DNA from: a virus
Virus record (IMG/VR): IMGVR_UViG_3300007734_000891
Coordinates: 1 to 27,752 of that record
Strand: one strand, 5' to 3'
DNA: 27,752 nucleotides
Shown: positions 12,861 through 20,201 of the stretch, piece after piece
How positions within the stretch are numbered: the stretch's first letter is position 1
Layout: each line of letters starts with the position of its first letter
The notes under the pieces: generated by a model
Databases searched by the model: none
Told to the model about the DNA's origin: nothing
Seen by the model: only the letters and a program-made list of their open reading frames with translations
Program-made: the position numbers and the translations under genes

Positions 12861-13579
12861 TGTTCGTCACCGAAGTCGCCGCCATGTTCCGCGCCTACGC
12901 CGACGAGCAGGACAAGACGTTCCTGACCGACGCGCAGGTGTCGCAGTATTGCCGCTTGGGCTACGACGACTTCTACCGCATCGTGCAGAAGACGTCGCCC
13001 GAATCGATCTTGGTCAACGTCAACATCGCCTTCCCGACGCCGCGCCTGTTCTACGACTTGGCCGACCCGGCCAACACGGTGCGGTTGCTAGGCGCCTCGC
13101 TGACCCACAAGCGGCTGCTGCGCCTCTACCGCATCGGGTTGGTTGACCCGACCACTGGCCTGATCCTGATGTTGCTCGAAGCGGCCAACTCCGCTGAGGA
13201 ACTGCAAGCCGCCAAGGGCCCCGCCGCCAACGTCGGCTTCTTCCCATTCAAGTATTTCTTCAGTGGCACGATCTTGAACTTCGCAGCGATGATCCAGCAG
13301 ACGGTACAGGTCAGTTACATCCCGTTCCCAAGCAAGACGCCGGAGTTCGCGCAAGGTATCGACTGGAGCAAGATCGCGCCCGCTGACACCGAGCGCATCG
13401 ACGACTTCCAAGACTTCCACGAACTGATCGCCTTGTTCGCGATGCAGCGGTACGCGATCCGCGACGGCGCCGACAACCAGCAGTTGCAGCGGCAGTTGTC
13501 GTCCATGCGCAACGACTTCGTGTCGTACCTGACCAGCGGTCGCAACCTCGACGCGCTTCACGTTTCGCAAAGCTGGTAG
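12860..13579 (+). CDS. Head-tail adaptor (neck) protein
   Basis: The 239-aa product starts at an ATG overlapping the portal stop (TAATG). The N-terminus (MFVTEVAAMFRAYADEQDKT, FLTDAQVSQYCRLGYDDFYR) is a helical pair. A beta-rich middle ends VQVSYIPFPSKTPEF, and a C-terminal helical hairpin follows (DDFQDFHELIALFAMQRYAI, then a glutamine-rich helix). This order, with the helix after a conserved region that places the protein against the portal, resembles adaptors of podoviruses such as the P22 gp4 and T7 gp11 groups. Its place between portal and nozzle genes supports this. Exact family membership is inferred. Confidence 0.7.
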   Translation: MFVTEVAAMFRAYADEQDKTFLTDAQVSQYCRLGYDDFYRIVQKTSPESILVNVNIAFPTPRLFYDLADPANTVRLLGASLTHKRLLRLYRIGLVDPTTGLILMLLEAANSAEELQAAKGPAANVGFFPFKYFFSGTILNFAAMIQQTVQVSYIPFPSKTPEFAQGIDWSKIAPADTERIDDFQDFHELIALFAMQRYAIRDGADNQQLQRQLSSMRNDFVSYLTSGRNLDALHVSQSW

Positions 13580-13582
13580 CCG

Positions 13583-16351
13583 ATGGCGACTGCCAACCCA
13601 GAACAGGACGTGCTCCCGCGCGGCATCTCTGTCGACGCGCAGACGTTGGGTCCGTGGCTCGCCAACGTTTACGAGCGCAAACAGGCGCTTGAGGTTCGCC
13701 CCGGCTTCGGCCAACAGTGGCAGGCCGATAGCACGTTGACCTTGCGCGACCCCGGCTTGACTGGCGGGGTGCGCGGCGCGGTGGTCTTTGGCTACACCAA
13801 GGTCTTGGGCTCCAAGGTCTTGCGCACCTCGTTTGGGCACACGCAAATCTGCACCACGCTCGCCGCCATCGGTTACACGGGCGACGGTTGGAACGGCGCG
13901 TTGGCGACGCGAGACCAAGTCATCTCGTCTGGCCAAGCGCAGACCTTCGTGGTGCTGTCGGTTCACGACCTGACCGCCAACGAGACCCAAGAGTTCGTGC
14001 TGCACCGGCACACCGCCGAGAACAGCGAACAGGCCAGCAGCCCGCAGGACTGGCGGGGCCTCTGGTCGTCGTACAACAACAAGGACTACGGCGCGGTCTA
14101 CAAGGGCGCGTCCGTCCGCACTTGGTTCTGCGAGTACCGCGACATCTTGCTGTTCGGCGCGCCAGAGATCGGCACTTGGGCCTACCGCCCGGTCGACCTG
14201 TCTGGCCTGCGCCGGCAGTGGGTCGAGACCCATAAGGACGAACAGAACGTCACCGGCTACAGCGAAAGTTGCGCGGTCTGGCCAGTGGTGGCGAGTGACG
14301 GAGCCTTCTCGGAGAAGTACCCGTACCTGCCGCCGACCGCTTGGCCAGTGGTGGTCGACGCCACCGTCATCGGCAACCGCGTGGTCTACGCCAGCACGAC
14401 CGACTTGTACTTCTCGGACCCCGGCAACCCGAGTGCCATCATGGCGCAGAACATCGTGCCGTCGTCGAGCGACAGGCCGATTACAGCGGTGGCGGCGGTA
14501 CTTGGCCAACTGGTCTACTGGACAGCCAGCGAGACCTTTACCTTCCAGCCCGACGACAAGGCGATTGTGTCAGGCGGCCGGCGCATCAAGGTGTCCGAGG
14601 CCATCGGTTGCTTGGGCGCCCAGGCCAAGGTTCGCGCCGACGCGATGCTGACTTGGGTCGACGACAACGGTGTCTGGCAGACCAAGGGCGACTTCAACAT
14701 CGTCGAGTTGTCGGTTGGCATCGAACAGTTATTCGTCGACCAGTTGCAGAACCCGCTGTCGTACTGGTTCCAGACCCAGTTGGGCGGCTACTCGCCGTCG
14801 AACTCGCCGCACGTCCCCAACGTCATCGACTGGCGGGACACGGCCGACGTCAACTTGGCCTACGACCAAATCCACGACTTGCTGTTCGTCTGCGTCCCTG
14901 CCTACAACGTGTCGCTGGTTCACCAAGATGGCGGTTGGAAGATTTGGAGTTGGGACACGCTGGTGACCGCGACCGCTCGCGAGACCACGCTGACCCGCAA
15001 CGTGTCGGTGCAGTCGTTGAACGCCTTTGACGGCGAGGTCTACCTGACCCACGGCATTGACGTCCTGACGCCAACCGATGCCGCCCGGTCTGGCGGCGGC
15101 GCGGCCCTGAGCGAGAACCAACCCTACGGCAGTTACGCGCTGTTGACTTGGCGGCGCGGTGGCGCGCTTGACCGTTCGGTCGAAGCCACCGAGGACGGTC
15201 GGCTTGGCGGCGGGTGGTACACGGCCGACAGTTACGTCACCACCAACGACGGCGCCGTCTACTTGGGCGAACCAGTGGCGGTGCCCGCAGGCTACATCCT
15301 CCCGCACGGCACCATGCCTGCTGGCGGGTTGCTCTACCCGGTCATGTTGCGGTGTTGCTCCAATGCCACGGTTGCGCCGCCCGACACCGTGCGCATCGTC
15401 TTCAACTTCGACAACACCAACTGGGCGCCAGCGACCTTTGGCGGTGGCGCGACGCAGATCGACGTCCTGTTCCCAGCTCCGCGCCAAGCATCGCGCATCG
15501 GTTGGGGCTACACCGCACCTGTCGCCGCCATTCGCGAAATCCAGCTGTACGGCAACCAGATACGCGCTTTCTTCTTTGGAGCAGACGGTGCCATCCCAGT
15601 TGGCACTTGGTCGACGCAGCCGCAGTTGAACATCACCCCGTTTGCCGACAGCGTCTTGTTCTGGGTGCCGTTCAAGCCCACGACTGCCAGCACGACGATG
15701 TCGCTGGGGGTGCAGTTCCCAGTTGCGCCGTCGCAGACCATTTCACCTGCCGCCGCCAAGACGTTGACCGCGTTCTGGTACGAGCAACCGTGGCAACTAC
15801 CGTTGCAGACCAGCGACGCTGTCGTCCAAGCGGTGGACTGGGCGGTGAAGACGGCGCAGTTGGGGCTCGAGCACGCAACCCAGACGCGAGCTCGCGGCCT
15901 GTTCGTTCGCGCTCAGTCGCGCGGCGCGGCCTCGACGCCCATCGCAACGTGGCTCTACGCGCAACTCAACGCTTGGGCGGTGTCGGACTGGAAGGACTGG
16001 TCGGCGCAAATCGTCGACTTCCCGGTCAACGAACCGAGCGAGGAGAACAGCGACCAAGCCCGCCTCCCTGGCCTGCGGGCCCGCATGTACGATGCGATTG
16101 GCGACGTAATGGCCGCCCGCACGTTTGGCAACAAGGCGACTTGGGGCGATGCTGGCACTGCGGCGACCGGCAACTTCTTGGTGGACGATCCGCAAGTCGA
16201 TACGCTCGCCGTGTCGTCTGGCGTCAAGGGCGAGCACGTTTCGTGGCTCCTGTTTGGCAACATGCTGAACAGGGCAGAGGCGTTGGCGATCTCTAGCGTC
16301 AAGGCCGTCTTGCAGGCGCGTGGTCAGCGTCGCCGCACCGGGAGGCAGTAA
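13583..16351 (+). CDS. Tail nozzle-like protein with propeller-type repeats (922 aa)
   Basis: The ATG at 13583 lies three bases after the adaptor stop and has no clear ribosome binding site, so it is probably reached by coupled re-initiation. The segment VIGNRVVYASTTDLYFSDPG followed by NP (about residues 262-283) and the later PITAVAAVLGQLVYWTASET (about 300-320) and GDFNIVELSVGIEQLF (about 370-385) match the pattern in short-tail nozzle proteins (T7 gp12 and P22 gp10 groups): 'rv-f-g-s-n-l-wfSdpGnp', then 'I-g-l-g-L-vft', then 'i-i-lS-gie-qf'. Residues about 600-780 are a further beta-rich domain, and the C-terminus is helical. It would close the tail tip and carry fibres. It is the largest tail component in the window. 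Confidence 0.8.
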   Translation: MATANPEQDVLPRGISVDAQTLGPWLANVYERKQALEVRPGFGQQWQADSTLTLRDPGLTGGVRGAVVFGYTKVLGSKVLRTSFGHTQICTTLAAIGYTGDGWNGALATRDQVISSGQAQTFVVLSVHDLTANETQEFVLHRHTAENSEQASSPQDWRGLWSSYNNKDYGAVYKGASVRTWFCEYRDILLFGAPEIGTWAYRPVDLSGLRRQWVETHKDEQNVTGYSESCAVWPVVASDGAFSEKYPYLPPTAWPVVVDATVIGNRVVYASTTDLYFSDPGNPSAIMAQNIVPSSSDRPITAVAAVLGQLVYWTASETFTFQPDDKAIVSGGRRIKVSEAIGCLGAQAKVRADAMLTWVDDNGVWQTKGDFNIVELSVGIEQLFVDQLQNPLSYWFQTQLGGYSPSNSPHVPNVIDWRDTADVNLAYDQIHDLLFVCVPAYNVSLVHQDGGWKIWSWDTLVTATARETTLTRNVSVQSLNAFDGEVYLTHGIDVLTPTDAARSGGGAALSENQPYGSYALLTWRRGGALDRSVEATEDGRLGGGWYTADSYVTTNDGAVYLGEPVAVPAGYILPHGTMPAGGLLYPVMLRCCSNATVAPPDTVRIVFNFDNTNWAPATFGGGATQIDVLFPAPRQASRIGWGYTAPVAAIREIQLYGNQIRAFFFGADGAIPVGTWSTQPQLNITPFADSVLFWVPFKPTTASTTMSLGVQFPVAPSQTISPAAAKTLTAFWYEQPWQLPLQTSDAVVQAVDWAVKTAQLGLEHATQTRARGLFVRAQSRGAASTPIATWLYAQLNAWAVSDWKDWSAQIVDFPVNEPSEENSDQARLPGLRARMYDAIGDVMAARTFGNKATWGDAGTAATGNFLVDDPQVDTLAVSSGVKGEHVSWLLFGNMLNRAEALAISSVKAVLQARGQRRRTGRQ

Positions 16352-16926
16352 TGCCCGCACCCGAGCAAGTCCGCATTGGCGGCAGCAAAGTCGACCAAGT
16401 CAACATGCAGGCGCGCGGCCAACAGGTCGACGTCCTTGCGGTGCTGGCGTCTACGCTCGCAGACGGCAAAGACCCGATGCTCGAGAGCGACGTCGCCAAC
16501 AACGCCATCTTGGCGCTGGCCGCCGACCAAGGGCAGTTCGACGCCGCCAAGTCTGGCACACGGGTCAGCGGCACGCCGGGGTCGGTGATCCGCCACCTGA
16601 CGGTTCGCACAGCCGACTTCGCCTCGTTTGACGGTGTGCGCTTCTTGGGTTCAGACAGCACGACGCTGGTCGACATCACCGCCGCGACTTCGACCGCCGT
16701 GTTCACCAACTGCCGGTTCAGCAAGCCAGCGGGGGTAGGCGGGGTCTACGTCGCTCTTGTGGCAGGGGCCCGCGCTCACTTCGTCGGGTGCATCTTCGAC
16801 GGCGCGCAGACGTTGGGCAACACCATCAACAACGCGGGTGCCGCCGCCAACGTGTTCGTGATAGGCTGTAGCCGCAAGACGGGCACCGCCAACGTCAACG
16901 TCACCGTCATCTCAGAGACCGTGTAA
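16351..16926 (+). CDS. Small beta-helix-like protein, probable fibre or spike component (191 aa)
   Basis: Starts at TAATG behind GGGAGG. Residues 1-60 are helical (SKVDQVNMQARGQQVDVLAV, LASTLADG). Residues about 75-185 show stacked strands of the right-handed beta-helix type: ADFASFDGVRFLGSDST, ATSTAVFTNCRFSKP, GARAHFVGCIFDGA and ANVFVIGCSRKTG. Each carries a 'hxhxxCxF' or similar rung, with cysteine or phenylalanine at matching places. Such folds are common in phage tail spikes and pectate-lyase-like proteins. The small number of rungs implies a mini-spike or trimeric fibre segment. No catalytic residues are obvious. It sits just after the nozzle gene, in line with a tail-attached role. Confidence 0.6.
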   Translation: MPAPEQVRIGGSKVDQVNMQARGQQVDVLAVLASTLADGKDPMLESDVANNAILALAADQGQFDAAKSGTRVSGTPGSVIRHLTVRTADFASFDGVRFLGSDSTTLVDITAATSTAVFTNCRFSKPAGVGGVYVALVAGARAHFVGCIFDGAQTLGNTINNAGAAANVFVIGCSRKTGTANVNVTVISETV

Positions 16927-17778
16927 ATGGGCAGCATCCGCGAAATCACCCGCGAGCAGTTCGCTGACGGCACGACCATCGACGCCGGCACGCGCATCGA
17001 GCGCGCCTTGGCCGACCTCGTCCAACGGTTCAACGCGCTGCTGCCCCGCGACCGCAAGCGTCGGTGGTTCCCCGCAACCTACACTGGCGGGTACATGCCG
17101 ACCATTCGCGCGGGCGCCCAAGGCAACGCGCCGTGGCTGTCGGCGGCAAACGTCGCTGGCTTGACCGTGGTCAACGTGCCGTTCGGCGGCATTCAGAACG
17201 AGTGGCGCAACAAGGGCATTCGCAACGTGCTGATCGACCCCGACAACGGCAACGGCGACCAGTTGGTTTGGACGACGGCGCTCTACTTCGGCAAGCCAGT
17301 CATCGTCACCGGGCTCTCGCTGTTCCTTGGGAGCGACGAAAGCTATTATTTCAACACGTTTAGGTATCAAGCGGGTGCGCCCGCGCCCAAAACCAGTCTG
17401 CCAGGCGACGACGTGGTCGTTGAACTCGCGGTCGACCACCCTTGGAACGGGCACGCCCCACTGGCAGGCGCCCAAGAGTTCTTGCGCACCCAGTTCAAGC
17501 TCAACGCCCACGCCTTTGCGCCTGTCGCCCCTGCGGCCTTTGCAGACGGCACGCCGGGGTTCGCCATCAACGCTGCCTACGCGGCGGCCAAGAAGTACCC
17601 CAACGGGGTCATGCTCTGGCAACCCGACTTGAACATCGCGCTGCCCGACAAAAGCACGGCGCGGCTGTCGTTCACTATCCCAGAGTACTCCAACCCGGCT
17701 TGGGCCAACTGGTCGGGCTCGCCGTGGCAGGCCCAGTACTACAGTTGGGCGCTTCACGTCTTGGAGGCGGCTGAGTAA
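16927..17778 (+). CDS. Virion structural protein, possible tail fibre (283 aa)
   Basis: The ATG directly follows the previous stop with no gap. Residues 1-45 (SIREITREQFADGTTIDAGT, RIERALADLVQRFNALL) resemble an N-terminal adaptor or coil that anchors fibres. The remainder is beta-rich, with RRWFPATYTGGYMP, LYFGKPVIVTGLSLFLG and a C-terminal domain ARLSFTIPEYSN...YYSWALHV. There are no visible catalytic motifs or collagen-like repeats. The location between the beta-helix-like gene and the 562-aa gene suggests a receptor-facing or tail-decorating part. I do not recognise the family; the fibre role is inferred from position and layout. Confidence 0.6.
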   Translation: MGSIREITREQFADGTTIDAGTRIERALADLVQRFNALLPRDRKRRWFPATYTGGYMPTIRAGAQGNAPWLSAANVAGLTVVNVPFGGIQNEWRNKGIRNVLIDPDNGNGDQLVWTTALYFGKPVIVTGLSLFLGSDESYYFNTFRYQAGAPAPKTSLPGDDVVVELAVDHPWNGHAPLAGAQEFLRTQFKLNAHAFAPVAPAAFADGTPGFAINAAYAAAKKYPNGVMLWQPDLNIALPDKSTARLSFTIPEYSNPAWANWSGSPWQAQYYSWALHVLEAAE

Positions 17779-19466
17779 TGGCGAAGGTCACACGCAACAC
17801 GCTGGCCAAGGGCATCAAGTTGCTGCGGCAGATGGTGTACCAACCGCTGACCGACGTCGCGGCGTTGCTGTCGGCGCCGAGCATTCAAGCCGCCAACCTG
17901 CAACAGGCCAAGGGCTCCTTCCGCATCGTGTTCAACTGGCCGGTGGTCGACTGGCGCATGTTCCGTGAAGTGTCGGCCTCGACCAACGCCTCGTTCTTTG
18001 GCACGCTTGGCGTTCCATTCATGGTGCCGCCGCTGCAAGAGTTCTGGGACGCCAACGGCAAGACGTCGCCAACAACGCCGCGGGTGACACTGACCGAGGT
18101 TGCCATTTCGTTTGACCAGCGCGCTGAGGCAGCTGGGGTGCGCGGTGACGCGGGTGCCGACTACGGCAAGTCCGACGCGAGCATCATCGGCCAGTACACA
18201 CTCGAGGTGCGGTTGCTCGAGAAGTTGCCGACCAAGTACGGTGGCGTGGTGGGCACGGCAGACCGCGAGGTCTACAGCACGACCATTGACTCGTCAGCGT
18301 TTTCGTCGCGCACTGGTCGCCTCAACCCGTTTGCGCTGTCCGACCTCAAGGTCGACTTCAACCCGTTTCGCGTGTACCTGTTGCAAATCCTCGCCAAGGA
18401 CATGAGCAGCAATCACAACGCGATGCTGCCGTCGCTGACTGTGGCGCTGCGGTTCACGCACCCCATCGTCAAGCGCGACCAGAACCCAGGCGGCGGCGTG
18501 CTGGTGCAGAACATGCCGTTGCATGCGGGCGCGAAGACCCCGCCAGTGGTGGCTATCACTACGCCGGCAGCAGGGGCGCTGATTGCCGCCACCGCGGGGT
18601 CAGGCGTTGCCAACCAGTTCAACGTGGTCGATGCGGTGTTGCGGGCCAAACTCGAGGGCGGGTACACCAAGGACAGCAACGTGCCGGTGACGGAAACGGT
18701 GCTCGACGATTCGACCTACGAGGTCATCGCGGTGCCGTGCTTTGCGTCGATGGGCAGCGAGTTGGCCATGACGGCGGCCAATGCGGCCGAGATACCCTAC
18801 GGCGGAGCGGCACCGTTCGCGGGCCCTGCGTGCTACCGGCACATCGTGCCGATCCAGTACCCGTTCGTCGTCCACCACGTCATGGCCACTTGCAACTACG
18901 GAAAGCCCCCGGTTGCTGGCGGCACTGGCTTGGCCCGGTTGCCGTCGTCGCCCACCATCGCCTACGACGTCGGCGTGCTGATTGGCCGGGGCTTGCGAGG
19001 CGACAAGACGTCCTACCAGCAGGTTGCGCGGTTGGCGTTCCAACCCGGTGACGCGACGGGCATCGTGGACAAGGTCAAGTCTACACTCAAGAACACCCTG
19101 ACTGGCGGGGCCTTCGACTACGAGGTTCGCGCGGTGCCGTTGGTTCAACCGGGTGCTGCCAACGGGCAGGGCTTCAACGCGCAGGGTGCGCCGTTCTTCG
19201 TGGGGTGGTCGACGACCAACACGCAAGGGCGCAGCAACTGTGGCGACCTGGGCGGCGCGTCAGGCGCACCGTTGACTGAGGGTGGCGAGCAGTGGATCGA
19301 AGTGCGGTGGAGCATCGGTGACGCAGTCGGGTTGGCGGCCAACACGGCGGCTCCTCCCGGCGCGGCGGCAAGCCCCGACGAGACCTACACTGGCATGGGT
19401 GGCCACTGGGTGTTCATCATCGGCAAGAAAACTGCGGCTATGGCGCAAGGCGACATTCGGCAGTAA
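17778..19466 (+). CDS. Virion structural protein, possible tail fibre or tail-attached protein (562 aa)
   Basis: Starts at TAATG behind TTGGAGGC. The N-terminus (RNTLAKGIKLLRQMVYQPLT, DVAALLSAPSIQ) is helical and reads like the anchor region of the preceding 283-aa protein. The body is beta-rich (SFRIVFNWPVVDWRMFREVS, PRVTLTEVAISFDQ, LPSLTVALRFTHPIVKRD), and the last strand group is EQWIEVRWSIGDAV...GGHWVFIIG. No enzyme motif is visible. The two neighbouring proteins share the order helical anchor, beta body and C-terminal beta domain and may form one fibre complex or derive from a duplication, but I cannot align them by eye. The family is not recognised. Confidence 0.6.
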   Translation: MAKVTRNTLAKGIKLLRQMVYQPLTDVAALLSAPSIQAANLQQAKGSFRIVFNWPVVDWRMFREVSASTNASFFGTLGVPFMVPPLQEFWDANGKTSPTTPRVTLTEVAISFDQRAEAAGVRGDAGADYGKSDASIIGQYTLEVRLLEKLPTKYGGVVGTADREVYSTTIDSSAFSSRTGRLNPFALSDLKVDFNPFRVYLLQILAKDMSSNHNAMLPSLTVALRFTHPIVKRDQNPGGGVLVQNMPLHAGAKTPPVVAITTPAAGALIAATAGSGVANQFNVVDAVLRAKLEGGYTKDSNVPVTETVLDDSTYEVIAVPCFASMGSELAMTAANAAEIPYGGAAPFAGPACYRHIVPIQYPFVVHHVMATCNYGKPPVAGGTGLARLPSSPTIAYDVGVLIGRGLRGDKTSYQQVARLAFQPGDATGIVDKVKSTLKNTLTGGAFDYEVRAVPLVQPGAANGQGFNAQGAPFFVGWSTTNTQGRSNCGDLGGASGAPLTEGGEQWIEVRWSIGDAVGLAANTAAPPGAAASPDETYTGMGGHWVFIIGKKTAAMAQGDIRQ

Positions 19467-19485
19467 GATAGCGGAGGAGGGTGAA

Positions 19486-20193
19486 ATGGCGTTTGCTGCG
19501 TACAACAAAGAAACCAAGCAGTGGGAGCAGACCGACGTCGACCCAGAGGCGACGCCTGCCGCGACCGCTGCCGCCAATGACTACAAATCACAGCAGGGCG
19601 TCCGCGCTCAAGCAGCTGGTCTCTGGGACGCGAAAACTGCGCTGGCCGGCAAACAATTGGGCGATTGGACTTCGCAGCGAGGCCAAGGTCAGCAGGCACT
19701 CCAAGCGGCAGGCCAGCAGGGCTTGACCGACATCGCCCAGCAAGGTGCCGAGAGCCGCGCCAACGCCGCCGCTGCGGGTGGTGGCAGCACCGCCAGCGTC
19801 TACGGCGGTCTGTTGGCGGCAGGCAAGCAAATCGGCCAAGACCAAGCGACGTATCGGGCCAAGGCTGCGCAAGACCTCGCCGGGTACGCCACCGACACAC
19901 TGGCAGGCACCCAAGAGCGGCAAGCCAACGTGCAGGACACGGGCTTGCAGGCGTTGCAGGCCAAGGCCGCGATGGGCACTGAAACCGAGAACAGCCAGAA
20001 GCGGTTGGCGGATTTGCAGTCGCAAGTCGCCAAGGAAGAAGACAACGTGCGCAAGAACGGCGCGACGACTGGTGAACAGGCCGCGTACGCCCACCAGTTG
20101 TACTTGAAGGCGCAGTCGGAACCTGACCAGATGGTTAGGCAGTGGTTGCTCGATGAAGCCGACCGCGTCGCGTCCGGGTATGTCGACGTCTAG
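19486..20193 (+). CDS. Small internal-virion-like coiled protein (235 aa)
   Basis: I chose the ATG at 19486 because GGAGGAGG lies seven bases before it. The in-frame stretch upstream (from 19282) overlaps the previous gene and is a shadow. The product (MAFAAYNKETKQWEQTDVDP...) is Ala/Gln/Gly-rich and almost wholly helical. It has repeated AGxQ/QQG-type patterns in residues 40-90 and a Gly/Ser hinge (AAAGGGSTASVYGGLLAAG) near 95-113, followed by a charged coiled coil (LADLQSQVAKEEDNVRKN). This composition is typical of the first of the internal core or ejection proteins in podoviruses. It precedes two much larger genes of the same type. Confidence 0.65.
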   Translation: MAFAAYNKETKQWEQTDVDPEATPAATAAANDYKSQQGVRAQAAGLWDAKTALAGKQLGDWTSQRGQGQQALQAAGQQGLTDIAQQGAESRANAAAAGGGSTASVYGGLLAAGKQIGQDQATYRAKAAQDLAGYATDTLAGTQERQANVQDTGLQALQAKAAMGTETENSQKRLADLQSQVAKEEDNVRKNGATTGEQAAYAHQLYLKAQSEPDQMVRQWLLDEADRVASGYVDV

Positions 20194-20201
20194 GAGTTCG
20201 C

